Origin: Leptospiraceae bacterium
GTDB taxonomy: Bacteria; Spirochaetota; Leptospiria; Leptospirales; Leptospiraceae
Reading direction: 5' to 3'
Assembly (NCBI GenBank): GCA_024233835.1
Contig: JACKPC010000001.1
Coordinates: 310,001-374,000, forward strand
Length of the DNA stretch: 64,000 nucleotides
The translations under genes were made by a program, and so were the position numbers. How positions within the stretch are numbered: position 1 is the stretch's first letter; every line of letters begins with the position of its first letter. Under the pieces are notes generated by a model. The model did not search any database. It was not told the DNA's origin and saw nothing but the letters and a program-made list of their open reading frames with translations. This document shows positions 1-8,949 of this stretch, in pieces.

Positions 1-274
1 GTCTCTTTCTGTTTTCAGACGCATCTCGTAGTAGTTTCTTGTTTTTCTGTCCAGAGAAATATCCTGAAGGGCTTCAACCGCTTCACGAATCACAGGGTTT
101 TTGATCCGGATTTAGTATTTTTAGCCGGGTGATTTTTTGATTTCCTTCAAAACCCAGAACCGAGTTTAAAAGGTCTGCCAGCAAATGCGGATACTTTATG
201 CAAAATATCTTAAATACAATATCGTTATGTAAGGGTAAAAGCCCGTTCTGTTTTTCCGTATCTTCCTGTTTCAT
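1..274 (-). pseudogene. Rpn-family nuclease remnant (internally deleted, runs off window start)
   Basis: Read leftwards from an ATG at 274, the first ~55 codons match the intact Rpn-family gene at 44662-45612 (shared LLPLHxDIVFKIFCIK and a LNSVLGFxG-like stretch). The sequence then jumps near position 108 to a segment matching residues ~200-235 of the intact copy (NPVIREAVEALQDISLD), but in another frame. The whole PD-(D/E)XK core between these points is missing and the frame is lost, so this is a relic of a recombination-promoting nuclease/putative transposase gene. The gene would continue beyond base 1. The deletion is read directly from comparison inside the window. The family name is from recognition of the intact copy. 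Confidence 0.75.
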
Positions 275-385
275 TTTGTGATCTCCTACTATAAAGGGTT
301 TGAAAATGCACAAATGGAACAAAATTTTTCTATGGAACGGGAAGCCAAACTGAATTTTTGGGATACTTTTTTGAACTTTTTTTTT
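275..385 (-). repeat. Conserved upstream block of Rpn-type genes, copy 1
   Basis: This stretch, read on the minus strand, matches the sequences just upstream of the Rpn-like genes at 35210 and 44662. Shared features are the AGTTT-CGGCTTCCC-like segment, TATAGAAAATTTTTGTTCC, a CATTTTCAAACCCTTTATAGTA run, and a purine-rich Shine-Dalgarno region. It probably holds the promoter and ribosome binding site of this gene family, copied together with the gene. Confidence 0.7.
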
Positions 386-552
386 AAAGCCAAAATTTGG
401 CTCCTGGTTGCTGAGCAAGCACAGCGTCCGGCTGAACGGAATTATAAGATCAACTCTTTCCAAGCTATCAAAGAGATAATTCGAAATAGAGTTAATTTTC
501 TAAAGCTTAAAAGTTCTGGACGCATATTTCTTTTTTTTCATAAGGTTTTCTT

Positions 553-2232
553 ATGAATACAGCTTGGAATAAATATATTCTCATGTTTTTTTGTTTTCTT
601 TTTCTTATACCGGGTGTGTATGCAGAAGATAAGAAACAAGAAGAAAGACTTATACAGAGATTGGTAGAAGTTAAGACCGACTCTCCACGGGATACAATGA
701 GAACATTCATGACTGCTATGAATGATTATAAAAAAGGGGTGGATTCCGGCGATATCGAACTAAAAGAGAGAATCAAAGTCGCTATACGTTGTCTGGATCT
801 GGAAGATACACCTTACCTCCTTCGCGAAGAGAAAGGTTCTGAAATTGCTATTTTTCTTAAAGAAGTAATCGATAGAGTTATTATCATTAAATATGAATAT
901 ATCCCTGAAAAACCGGAATCCAACCGCTGGAGGTTACGCAATACAGAAATAACCATTTCTAAAGTAGAAAAAGGAGAGCGTGCCGGAGAGTGGCTGTTTT
1001 CCCCTGCAACTACCTATAGAGCCAGGGACTTTTATCAAAAAGTCAAATCGTATCCTTATCTGAAGGGTTCCGGTGCCGGTGCAGCCTATAAAGCTCCCTG
1101 GTTAAGACGGATTATTCCTGCCTGGGCCAGAGCGAAAGTTTTGGGTTCTCATATCTGGCAATGGCTCGGAATTTTGATAGCCATTTTACTGGGTTATTTA
1201 ATTCGTTTACTTATCGGGCTTGCAACTAAATTATTTTTACTTATTGCCAGTAAAACAAATAATGCCTGGGATGATAGGATTGCTTCTGCTATTTCCGGGC
1301 CTCTTGGCTATATTGCCGCTGTAGGCTTCTGGTATTTTTGTTTAAAATACTTACAGATTGAAGGCATCTTACTTACTATACTTGATTTCGTATTAAATAT
1401 CCAGTTGAGCGTATTTGCAATCTGGATGCTTTATAGACTTATGGTGGTATTCTCTGAATTTGTCGAAGTTCGTTATAAAGATGCTGATACACATTTTCGA
1501 GCACATCTCCTTCCTCTAATATTAAAAACTGCTAAAGTTTTAGTTGTGATCTTAGGAATACTGGTCAGTATACAGAACATGGGTTATAATGTAATGTCGA
1601 TTCTTGCCGGTCTGGGAATCGGAGGTCTGGCCTTTGCCCTGGCTGCAAAAGATACCGCTGCCAATCTCTTTGGATCTCTTATGATTTTATTCGATAAACC
1701 TTTCAAAGCCGGAGACTGGATTGTTCTTGGTTCTTATGAAGGGGTTGTAGAAGAAATAGGACTACGTTCTACAAGAATTAGAACCTTTTATGATTCAGTT
1801 GTATCTATACCCAACTCTGATATGGCAAATACAAGAATCGACAATATGGGATTGAGACAATACAGAAGAATTCTAACAAAAATAGGAATCGAATACGGTA
1901 CAGCACCAAACACAATCCTCGAATTTGTAAGGGGGATTAAAGAAATCATAGAAAGGGATCCGGAAACCAGAAAGGATAAATTTTATATAAATTTCACTTC
2001 CTTCGGGGCCTATAGCCTTGAGATACTGCTTTATTGTTATGTTCAGGTACCGGGTTATGCAGAAGAACTTGTAGCTAAGGAGAGAATCTATTTGGAGATA
2101 ATTGACCTGGCTGATCGTCTCGGTGTAGGTTTTGCATTTCCTACTCAAACTGTGCACCTTTCCAAAGAAAAGGAAACGGAGAATTTTTCAATTCCGAAAA
2201 AAAGAGTAAGTAAAAAACAATCTCGAAGATAA
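553..2232 (+). CDS. MscS-family mechanosensitive ion channel
   Basis: The 559-residue protein begins with a hydrophobic signal-like segment (residues ~8-25, ending GVYAED). It then has a ~150-residue soluble, probably periplasmic part, several transmembrane stretches (~200-350), and a clear MscS core: GLGIGGLAFALAAKD for the pore-lining helix, then NLFGSLMILFDKPFKAGDWI and VVSIPNSDMANTRI for the beta domain. MscS channels open on membrane tension to release solutes during osmotic downshock. The protein is longer than E. coli MscS (286 residues) because of the N-terminal domain, as in the larger MscS-like proteins. The basic tail KKRVSKKQSRR is cytoplasmic. It stands alone on the plus strand after the Rpn relic. 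The family call is secure; the exact subtype is not. Confidence 0.93.
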   Translation: MNTAWNKYILMFFCFLFLIPGVYAEDKKQEERLIQRLVEVKTDSPRDTMRTFMTAMNDYKKGVDSGDIELKERIKVAIRCLDLEDTPYLLREEKGSEIAIFLKEVIDRVIIIKYEYIPEKPESNRWRLRNTEITISKVEKGERAGEWLFSPATTYRARDFYQKVKSYPYLKGSGAGAAYKAPWLRRIIPAWARAKVLGSHIWQWLGILIAILLGYLIRLLIGLATKLFLLIASKTNNAWDDRIASAISGPLGYIAAVGFWYFCLKYLQIEGILLTILDFVLNIQLSVFAIWMLYRLMVVFSEFVEVRYKDADTHFRAHLLPLILKTAKVLVVILGILVSIQNMGYNVMSILAGLGIGGLAFALAAKDTAANLFGSLMILFDKPFKAGDWIVLGSYEGVVEEIGLRSTRIRTFYDSVVSIPNSDMANTRIDNMGLRQYRRILTKIGIEYGTAPNTILEFVRGIKEIIERDPETRKDKFYINFTSFGAYSLEILLYCYVQVPGYAEELVAKERIYLEIIDLADRLGVGFAFPTQTVHLSKEKETENFSIPKKRVSKKQSRR

Positions 2233-2312
2233 TTAAGCTTTGATTACCTTCGGAATAAAATAATTCTTGCGATTTTTTTCCTTAAAACTTTATTCTGAAT
2301 TTAATAATGTTT

Positions 2313-2370
2313 AGGGGCCGTTAAAAAGTGGTCGCTGAGTACCATCAAAGCGACTTTTTAGACAGCCCCT
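2313..2370. terminator. Imperfect inverted repeat, probable terminator or small hairpin element
   Basis: AGGGGCCGTTAAAAAGTGGTCGC at its left is largely complementary to GCGACTTTTTAGACAGCCCCT at its right, with a ~14-base loop. It lies between the mscS-like gene and the next gene. It could be a terminator or a dispersed hairpin element; no second copy was seen in the window. Confidence 0.5.
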
Positions 2371-2398
2371 TTCCGATATAGATAAAAGAGGATATCTA

Positions 2399-3223
2399 AT
2401 GAAAGTATTTTTTACTATTCTGTTTTATGTTTTCTTGACAACTCTGACTATAGGAATAGGAGCAGAAGAAAAAGCAGCTCCCGAAAAGAAAAAAGAAGTA
2501 ATCGAGGACAAAAAACCTATCTTAGGATACAATGCAAAATTTCGCTCTCTATCATTTTCCTTTGGGAATAGTCTATTTTCTCCGACGGGTTCCCTACTCA
2601 GTACCGAGAAAGGCTATGATAGACTTTTAATGCTAAAAGTATTTAATGGAAATATTGCGAATAGTGTATATGGCTCCGGAGCCTTTTATCACCAGCCCAA
2701 TTATGAGGGCGCAGGGCCCGTGAATATTCTATACGAAATGGGCTATAGTGACAATATCAGCATAGGTGTTAATTTTAGTTACTATTCGATTATTGCAAAA
2801 AGGCAGAGGATAGCAAAAGAGCTTCTCGCTTACGGTCAGATAATAACGGCACCCAAGGAAATGTCCATTTACCAGGAATTCAGTCCTGAAGCTGTTGTTA
2901 CCTATCACTTTTTTACAAATCAGGCTTTAGACCCTTATGTCCGTGGTTCACTTGGCTTAATTTTTGCCGGAGGAGATAGCATTCACAGGGATATTTACGA
3001 AAACTATCTAAGGACAAGTGATGACTTAACCAACGGTAGAGGATTTAGTTATGGTTTTGGTGGAGGAGCTAACTATCACTTTAATTCCTATTTGTATACA
3101 TTCTTTGAAGGAAATTTTAAATTCCGTCATATAATGGCCGATCAATTCTCAACTTACCGAACCCTGAGAAGTTTTACTTTTAATATAGGTGTCGGAATTA
3201 ATTTTTCTGACGTATATTACTAA
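2399..3223 (+). CDS. Hypothetical outer-membrane beta-barrel-like protein
   Basis: The 274-residue product has an N-terminal signal peptide (MKVFFTILFYVFLTTLTIG, cleavage near GAEEKAA) and a charged linker. The rest is rich in alternating aromatic/glycine strands, e.g. NISIGVNFSYYS, PYVRGSLGLIFAGG, GFSYGFGGGANYHF, ending FTFNIGVGINFSDVYY. A terminal aromatic residue and strands of this pattern are typical of outer-membrane barrels. An AGAGGA ribosome binding site lies 7 bases before the ATG. No specific family was recognised. It appears to be a single-gene unit closed by the hairpin at 3233-3256. Localisation is inferred. Confidence 0.75.
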   Translation: MKVFFTILFYVFLTTLTIGIGAEEKAAPEKKKEVIEDKKPILGYNAKFRSLSFSFGNSLFSPTGSLLSTEKGYDRLLMLKVFNGNIANSVYGSGAFYHQPNYEGAGPVNILYEMGYSDNISIGVNFSYYSIIAKRQRIAKELLAYGQIITAPKEMSIYQEFSPEAVVTYHFFTNQALDPYVRGSLGLIFAGGDSIHRDIYENYLRTSDDLTNGRGFSYGFGGGANYHFNSYLYTFFEGNFKFRHIMADQFSTYRTLRSFTFNIGVGINFSDVYY

Positions 3224-3232
3224 TTAAGAAGC

Positions 3233-3256
3233 GAGTGAGCCATCGGTGGCTCACTC
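3233..3256. terminator. Bidirectional hairpin terminator between convergent genes
   Basis: GAGTGAGCCA at 3233-3242 pairs perfectly with TGGCTCACTC at 3247-3256 around a 4-base loop, between the ends of the barrel gene (plus) and mltG (minus). T-rich sequence follows on the plus strand. Confidence 0.85.
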
Positions 3257-3278
3257 ACGATTTTAAAACTTATTCAGA

Positions 3279-4319
3279 TTATTTATACTTAGAATCAATG
3301 TATTTCTTTTTAGCCTTGATATGTTCGGTTAAAGTCTGAGAAAAATAATGAGAGCCATCTGGTTTGAGTAAAAAGAAAAGATTCCCTGAATCAATCGGTT
3401 CATAGGCTGCTTTTAAAGAAGCGAAACCCGGGTTTGAAATGGGTCCCGGTGGATATCCACTATGTAGATAGGTATTATACGGTGATTCTTTTTTTAGATG
3501 GATTTCAAAAAGACGTTTTTTAGGTTTATCAAATAGATACTGAACAGTAGCACAACTTTCGAGTCTCATACCTTTTTCAACTCGCTTGAGAAAAACACCC
3601 GCCATCATAGGTCTTTCTTCATCCCTCTGAGCTTCTCTCTCTACTATAGAAGCAAGAATCACTCGTTTATGTCTTTCTTCCGGGCTAAAACCTTTTGCTG
3701 TTGGGATTTTTTTTAAATTCCTAATAAAACTTCTTATCATCAGTTGAACTATATCTCTGGCTTTATAATGATAGGGAACCCAATAAGTATCCGGGAAAAG
3801 ATAACCTTCAGAAGTTGTTGCCGGAATCTTAAATTTCTCCAGGATTTCTTTATCAGAAGCGGCCTGTAAAAATTCGTCTCTGGACTCTGCTATATTCTTC
3901 TTCACCAGCAGGTCACCAATTTGTCGGTTATTATAACCTTCCGGAACTGTAAAAGAGCGTAATTTTACCTTTCCCGCTACCAGAACAGAAAGTATTTTTT
4001 GAGCGTCCATGCTATCATCGAGACTGTAGATTCCCTGTTTCAAGTTTCTGGCATTGCCCGTAAATTTCAAAAGAAGCTGGAAGTAATAACTGGAACGAAT
4101 GAGTTTATTCCGCTTTAACCTGCGGATAATTTCAGTAGAGCCCTCTCCCGGATTAATGATAAACTCTACTTTTTTATCTCCCCTTCCCATCGGTCCACCC
4201 TTGACCGTATCTAACCAGAGTACAGACATAAAACCTGAAATAGCTAGAATGAAGATTCCAAGAATAAGGTATAAATAGAATTTCGGATTTCTAAGAGCGT
4301 TTTTGATTGTATCTAACAT
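3279..4319 (-). CDS. mltG: Endolytic murein transglycosylase MltG (YceG-like)
   Basis: The 346-residue protein has one N-terminal transmembrane helix (~residues 13-35), a LysM-like region around VEFIINPGEGSTEIIRRL, and the YceG catalytic core. LASIVEREAQRDEERP carries the family's catalytic glutamate, and SPYNTYLHSGYPPGPISNPG is the conserved C-terminal signature. MltG cleaves nascent glycan strands at the inner membrane and is thought to terminate glycan polymerisation. It overlaps the upstream HisI-like gene by 29 bases and is probably co-transcribed with it and the AsmA-like gene. Length and motifs are normal. Confidence 0.95.
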   Translation of the reverse strand: MLDTIKNALRNPKFYLYLILGIFILAISGFMSVLWLDTVKGGPMGRGDKKVEFIINPGEGSTEIIRRLKRNKLIRSSYYFQLLLKFTGNARNLKQGIYSLDDSMDAQKILSVLVAGKVKLRSFTVPEGYNNRQIGDLLVKKNIAESRDEFLQAASDKEILEKFKIPATTSEGYLFPDTYWVPYHYKARDIVQLMIRSFIRNLKKIPTAKGFSPEERHKRVILASIVEREAQRDEERPMMAGVFLKRVEKGMRLESCATVQYLFDKPKKRLFEIHLKKESPYNTYLHSGYPPGPISNPGFASLKAAYEPIDSGNLFFLLKPDGSHYFSQTLTEHIKAKKKYIDSKYK

Positions 4320-4869
4320 TCGATATAAACCTATTTTCTCCTACTATATGTAACAAGTCATTCTCCTTATATTCCCTATAAAAACAGGAATAACGTCCGG
4401 TATGACAGGCAGCTCCTTCCTGTTCTACATAATACAAAAGAAGCTTTTCACTTTCCGAAAAATGAACCGAAATAAGGTGCTGATAATGTCCGCTAGTTTC
4501 CCCTTTCAACCAACTAGCATTTCTAGAACGGCTAAAATAAGAGGCTTTTCGTGTTTTAAAGCTCATTTGCAAACCTTTACAATCGGTAAAGGCTTGCATT
4601 AAAATATGTTTATCCGTATCCAGGCAAATTACCGGGTATAACCCTTCTCCTAATTGAAAATTTTCCTGAACTTCTCGAAAAGAAAGAGGATTTCGTTTTT
4701 TTTCGTGTAAAAAAAGAAAGGAATCTTCATCGCAATCCAGCAGTAAACGGCCTTTTCCGGCCGATTCTAAAAAGGCCGGGACAGAAAAGGGAGAATTGGC
4801 TTCATACTTCTCAAAACCGGTAATATCTCCCTTTTCATCCTGATAGGTTAGATAAACGGGCTTTTCCAT
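4291..4869 (-). CDS. hisI: Phosphoribosyl-AMP cyclohydrolase-like protein (HisI family) with N-terminal extension
   Basis: Residues ~95-185 match HisI: ILMQAFTD, YFSRSRNASWLKGETSGHYQ, then VEQEGAACHTGRYSCFYR with the zinc-binding cysteines. HisI opens the adenine ring of phosphoribosyl-AMP in histidine synthesis. Two points are odd. There is an extra ~85-residue N-terminal part. The usual Mg-binding DCDxD motif before the VEQ-G-CHTG segment is replaced by SESEK, whereas a DCDED sequence occurs in the N-terminal extension (residues ~45-49). Whether the extension donates those ligands is unknown. The gene starts at the ATG overlapping the stop of the AsmA-like gene (TAATG) and overlaps mltG. 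Confidence 0.85.
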   Translation of the reverse strand: MEKPVYLTYQDEKGDITGFEKYEANSPFSVPAFLESAGKGRLLLDCDEDSFLFLHEKKRNPLSFREVQENFQLGEGLYPVICLDTDKHILMQAFTDCKGLQMSFKTRKASYFSRSRNASWLKGETSGHYQHLISVHFSESEKLLLYYVEQEGAACHTGRYSCFYREYKENDLLHIVGENRFISNVRYNQKRS

Positions 4870-6284
4870 TAAAAAAGTTTTTTCAAAGAGTCAACACCGG
4901 GCAGGTTCTTTTTTAATTCTTCCTGGAACTTGTCTTTTAAACCTTCTGAAAGAGCGTCTTTCAGGATATCCTTTAAAGAAGGAAGAGGAGATACGATACT
5001 AAGATCCGGGTTTGCAACATTACCGCTGGACTTAAAGGTTAAAAATAGCATATCCTCTTTGATGAAACCGGAAAGAATTTTATCCTGAATTTTTTTTAAA
5101 TTTTCTTCACTCAGCTGAGCTGTTTTTAAAGAAGTCTGGATGGAATCGATCAGGGGTTTGGAATCATTCCTGGAAAAGGTCATATCTGCATGAAACAGAT
5201 GCTGATTATTGGTTACCTGGATCCAGCTTTCTTTTTTCAAGGACATAGTATAATGTTTTGTAGGTAGACGAATATCATCCTTAAAAGTAAGAACCCCATG
5301 TCCATAACTGGCCTGAAAGGAAGCATCCTCTTCGAGTTCCGCTTTTTCTGAAAGGGATTTCATGTCCGAAGAAAGTAGCCCCTGTAATTGTGAATTCAGA
5401 GCATCAAAAGCAGCCATTGCTGTCACATAGGAGCCTTTCAGAAGTTTTAGCTTAAAATTCAGCATGGGATTTATCCCACCGGTTTTGGAATCAAAAGGAG
5501 CGACTTTTCCATTGGAAGCTAAAAGAAACTTTGAAAGTTCTTCTTTCTTCCTGTTTAAAACAAGCAATTGGGAGGAGGAAGTGAAATCTATGGAGTTGTG
5601 ATTTTCGAGATCCTTAGGATTTACATCAATAAACCCAATAACGAGATCCAGGGTGGAAATCTTTAAAAACTGAGAAGTTTTCTGAACGTAAATATTAATA
5701 CCGGCATTTTTTAATCCGATTTGCTCTAATTTGGCTGCTATCGGTAGTTCTTTTATATTGAAAGGTTTTTCAGCTTCTTTACTCTCATTAGCTTTATCTT
5801 TTTCAGCTTCTTTTGGGTCCAGAGCCGGGTTCAATTTACCGTTTACTACTTTCGGCATGGTAAAAAGGGTATTTAAGTTAGTTCCGCCGTTTTCTTTCAG
5901 GACTATATTGGCATTCATATCCTGAAGGATGAATTTTTTTACCTCAAAACGTTTTTCCAGAAGAGGAAGGAGGCTGAGTTGTAAATCTACGCTTTTTATC
6001 CCTAAAATTTCATTCTCCAGGGGTTTTCTCTCTTTGAGAGGAGTTCCTTTATCTGCCAGCAGATCACGTTTACCGACCTTAATACCCTGCACCTCAATAG
6101 AAGAAAACAGGGATAAGAGGTTAATATTTATCTTCTGAATTTCAGCTCGACAATTTAAGGAGGCTTCAAGTTGACGAACCACCAGATCAGGGGTAATAAA
6201 AGAGCTTAAAAAATAAATTCCGGCGATTAAAACAACGAGCAGGATTCCAAAAAAACTGGTTAATAATAGGAAAAACTTTTTCAT
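4869..6284 (-). CDS. AsmA-like envelope protein
   Basis: The 471-residue product has a single N-terminal membrane anchor (FFLLLTSFFGILLVVLIAGIYF) and then a long, mostly beta-rich periplasmic region. AsmA/DUF748-type phrases are visible: LNCRAEIQKININLLSLFSSIEV, a KSVDLQLSLLPLLEKRFEV-type stretch, and MNANIVLKENGGTNLNTLF. AsmA-like proteins are inner-membrane-anchored bridge-forming or assembly factors of the envelope. A lysine/glutamate-rich linker (~150-170) separates two halves. It is the first gene of the unit AsmA-like, hisI, mltG. The family call is by pattern only, and the function is not established here. Confidence 0.7.
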   Translation of the reverse strand: MKKFFLLLTSFFGILLVVLIAGIYFLSSFITPDLVVRQLEASLNCRAEIQKININLLSLFSSIEVQGIKVGKRDLLADKGTPLKERKPLENEILGIKSVDLQLSLLPLLEKRFEVKKFILQDMNANIVLKENGGTNLNTLFTMPKVVNGKLNPALDPKEAEKDKANESKEAEKPFNIKELPIAAKLEQIGLKNAGINIYVQKTSQFLKISTLDLVIGFIDVNPKDLENHNSIDFTSSSQLLVLNRKKEELSKFLLASNGKVAPFDSKTGGINPMLNFKLKLLKGSYVTAMAAFDALNSQLQGLLSSDMKSLSEKAELEEDASFQASYGHGVLTFKDDIRLPTKHYTMSLKKESWIQVTNNQHLFHADMTFSRNDSKPLIDSIQTSLKTAQLSEENLKKIQDKILSGFIKEDMLFLTFKSSGNVANPDLSIVSPLPSLKDILKDALSEGLKDKFQEELKKNLPGVDSLKKLF

Positions 6285-6550
6285 AAGAGACTTCTACTTA
6301 AATAATTTTAGTATGCCCTCATTTTTTCCGGTAAGTGAGCGAGTCTATGTATTAAAAAAACTCCCGGCTTTTTTGAAGGGATACTGATTTTAACACATAA
6401 TTTTTAGGATAAAAAGAACTGTCAACGGGTTCTTTGAAGTAGGAGCCATAATCGAAGGCTTAGTAAAATTTTTGTTTACTTTTATTTTTTTCGAAGTAGA
6501 AATATTGGGTAAATTATGGGTATATATATTCCATTATTTCGGGTAGGAAA

Positions 6551-7486
6551 GTGAATCAGAGACTTTTAAACGCGTACGTGAATACGGATTATCTGGTATT
6601 TTTTAAAGAGAAGCCATTTCAACTGATACCGGGTTCTCCTTTACCTGAGCAACTACTTGAGTTATTAAATCTCAAAAAACTCAAAACATTTGCTTATATT
6701 ACCGCCTATAACCCGAATTCTTTACTTCAGGAAAACTCAGAAAATGTGAAGAGGCAAGAAAGCTTAAAAGCGGAACTTGTACGTAAAGAACGCTGGATAC
6801 TGCCCGGCTATAGTCAATCGAAGAAAAAGGATTGGGAAAGAGAAGAAAGCTTCTTTGTTGCCGGAATTTCTTTACCGGAAGCCATGCACCTGGCGTATCA
6901 ATTCTCGCAAAATGCCATTCTTTTTGGTGAATTAGAAGGTTTCGTCGATTTAAAATTTTTATATGAGCCTTGCCGGATAAGCGAAATGAAAAACGGAGAT
7001 TTTCAACTCCATGATGAATATCAAAGAACAAAACAATGTTCTTCTTCCTTTCTTTCTGAACCGAGAATTCGCCGGTATCTGGATATTGTGTATTTACCGG
7101 TGGACCTTTATCAGGAACTATTTGTAGATACAATTCCTATTTTTGTATACGGAACCTTAAGAGCGGGTGAGGTAGGAAATCGATTTATGAAAAATACTAC
7201 ATTATTAGAATCTAATGTACTGATTTATGGTTATGAACTTTATAGTAACCGATATTACCCTTATGCTGTACCTTCTGAGGATTCAAAAGATTGGATTCGG
7301 GGAGATATTTACCTTGTAAGTCATGAAACCCTCTACAGTCTGGATGAATACGAGGGGATTCGAAGCGGAGAATATAAACGTATATTTGATTATAGGTTGG
7401 GTTGTTATTTGTATATTGCCGGAAAAGATCTACCGGCCAAAATACAGAAAATCCCTTCAGGTGATTGGAGGGAAAGGAATTTTTAG
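6551..7486 (+). CDS. DUF3293 + gamma-glutamylcyclotransferase-like fusion protein
   Basis: Residues ~5-135 look like DUF3293: AYITAYNPNS, then GYSQSKKKDWEREESFFVAGIS and a QFSQNAILFGELEG end. Residues ~195-300 are a GGCT/AIG2-like domain: IPIFVYGTLRAGE (the YGTL substrate loop), WIRGDIYLVS, and YSLDEYEGI with the acidic residue expected at the active site. GGCT-type domains release 5-oxoproline or act on gamma-glutamyl amines. DUF3293 has no established function. Translation starts at GTG 6551 after a GGTAGGAAA-like ribosome site. The pyrE-like gene follows closely. The fusion is continuous with no frameshift. Domain names are by recognition, without a search. Confidence 0.75.
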   Translation: MNQRLLNAYVNTDYLVFFKEKPFQLIPGSPLPEQLLELLNLKKLKTFAYITAYNPNSLLQENSENVKRQESLKAELVRKERWILPGYSQSKKKDWEREESFFVAGISLPEAMHLAYQFSQNAILFGELEGFVDLKFLYEPCRISEMKNGDFQLHDEYQRTKQCSSSFLSEPRIRRYLDIVYLPVDLYQELFVDTIPIFVYGTLRAGEVGNRFMKNTTLLESNVLIYGYELYSNRYYPYAVPSEDSKDWIRGDIYLVSHETLYSLDEYEGIRSGEYKRIFDYRLGCYLYIAGKDLPAKIQKIPSGDWRERNF

Positions 7487-7523
7487 GCTTTACAGAAAAG
7501 GCCGTAAATTGTTTATCCGCAGT

Positions 7524-8087
7524 ATGGATACTTCAAACCTTTATGATACACTTTTTGAATACATGAAAAAACATGTATACAGATACTCGGACACACCTAT
7601 CACCCTTGCTTCCGGTAAAACATCCCATCATTATTTCAACTGCAAAGAAATCAGTATGCATCCGCAAAGACTGCAATTACTGGCGCGTTATTTTGTTGAG
7701 AAATTAATCCCTCTCCGGATAGTCAGCACTCCTGAAGCCATAGGAGGCCTGACCCTGGGTGCAGATCCCATATCCTATGCGATTTCCCTTGAATTTAGCA
7801 GACAGGATAAACTTGTGTATCCCTTGATTGTCCGCAAAGAAACGAAAGATCACGGAATTAAAAAGTTAATAGAAGGGGCTTTATCATCCGTTAAGACCTG
7901 TCTTGTCGTAGATGATGTGATTACCACAGGAGGTTCCACTATCAAAGCTGTTCATGCTTTAAGGGATAATGGCATCACGGTTAAACAGGGAATTTGCATT
8001 CTGGATAGAGAAGAAGGTGGAAAAGAAGCTCTTCAGGAGATCGGAGTGGAAATGTATTCCGTATTCCAGAAAAGCAATTTTATATAA
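7524..8087 (+). CDS. pyrE: Orotate phosphoribosyltransferase-like protein
   Basis: The 187-residue protein has a type I phosphoribosyltransferase fold. The PRPP-binding signature is CLVVDDVITTGGSTIKAV (residues ~128-145), and ITLASGKTSHHYFNCKEIS with a later GGLTLGADPISYA and VRKETKDHG are typical of OPRTase. It would convert orotate and PRPP to OMP in pyrimidine synthesis. I chose ATG 7524 rather than an upstream in-frame start that overlaps the GGCT gene, because the homologous region begins at LYDTLFEYM. No strong Shine-Dalgarno is seen. The gene ends directly at a short dispersed repeat (8088-8165). A PyrE paralogue of other specificity cannot be excluded. Confidence 0.85.
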   Translation: MDTSNLYDTLFEYMKKHVYRYSDTPITLASGKTSHHYFNCKEISMHPQRLQLLARYFVEKLIPLRIVSTPEAIGGLTLGADPISYAISLEFSRQDKLVYPLIVRKETKDHGIKKLIEGALSSVKTCLVVDDVITTGGSTIKAVHALRDNGITVKQGICILDREEGGKEALQEIGVEMYSVFQKSNFI

Positions 8088-8165
8088 TCTGAAAATGAAG
8101 CTACAGGCTCTTGCAGCTTGCTTTTCTTTAATAGATAAGCCTGTTTTAAGACACGCTGTAAGCAG
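8088..8165 (-). repeat. ~77-bp dispersed repeat, copy 1 (abuts the pyrE stop codon)
   Basis: The reverse complement (CTTACAGCGTGTCTTAAAA... to ...TCATTTTCAGA) matches 55185-55260 at nearly every position, including AAAGAAAAGCAAGCTGCAAG and AGAGCCTG. The other copy sits inside a Rpn-gene relic, so this behaves like a small mobile (MITE-like) sequence. It begins within a base or two of the pyrE stop codon. Confidence 0.75.
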
Positions 8166-8238
8166 TATTTTAAATGTGCGGGGATTTTACCCTTCTTTGC
8201 GAAACGGTTCTTTCCCCGGTCTTTGATTAGAACAGAAA

Positions 8239-8949
8239 CTACTTCCAGGCAATGAAGTTTCTTCCATTGTATTTATATACAATTTCTTTTCGGTTTTCTT
8301 TTATTTTAACGATACGTAAACGGTTGCCACTTGTTTTCTTGTATTCCTCATTGACTCTTTCATCAATGATTTCCTTGACTCCATCTCCATCAATATCTTC
8401 AAACTTGATCTTGTGCCAGGTGAGTTCTGTAGAGCTCTGGTTTTCAAGTTTATTCCCGATGAATTCAGAACTAAAAAGAACTTTATAAGAATTATCTTTA
8501 ATAGATAATAAAAGTCCTTTCTCTTTGACCAGGCCTTTTTCTATGCAACCGGAGATTACCCAGAGTTCAGATTGGCCGTCTCCATCTATGTCTACAAGGC
8601 TGTATTTACCGGTACAGTTCTTAAAGAAATTTCTCTTAACTTCCCAGTTTTTTCCTGAGTATTCTAACAACCATAGCTGCCAGGACTCTGCCTTATCTTT
8701 TCCGTTAACCGAAACAATGGCCTGTGTTTTATTTGCAGTGATACAGGAGTATTTCCAGGTAATTGGCCATAAACCTTTCGGAGCAAATAGGGTTTGAACC
8801 AACTTTTTATCGAGTCCCGGAGTAAAATCTGCATTATCAGAGCATTTGAGTTTAACCATAGGACCATTTTTTGCAGAGATGGACATAGCTGTTATCAGAC
8901 CTGCTAATAACAGGAAGAAAAAATTTTTTAACGCTCTGTTCATTTTCAT
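8239..8949 (-). CDS. Secreted hypothetical protein with FG-GAP/VCBS-like calcium motifs
   Basis: The 236-residue protein has a signal peptide (LKNFFFLLLAGLITAMSISAKN). Two DxDxDG loops are present, VDIDGDGQSELWV (~residue 128) and FEDIDGDGVKEIID (~190), as in FG-GAP/VCBS-type repeats where they bind calcium. Cysteines occur near SCIT, NCTG and SGCIEKG. The start could be either of two methionines (MKM-). It overlaps the upstream YdjM-like gene by 4 bases, so the two are probably co-transcribed. No named family beyond the repeat motif was recognised; export to periplasm or surface is inferred. Confidence 0.7.
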   Translation of the reverse strand: MKMNRALKNFFFLLLAGLITAMSISAKNGPMVKLKCSDNADFTPGLDKKLVQTLFAPKGLWPITWKYSCITANKTQAIVSVNGKDKAESWQLWLLEYSGKNWEVKRNFFKNCTGKYSLVDIDGDGQSELWVISGCIEKGLVKEKGLLLSIKDNSYKVLFSSEFIGNKLENQSSTELTWHKIKFEDIDGDGVKEIIDERVNEEYKKTSGNRLRIVKIKENRKEIVYKYNGRNFIAWK

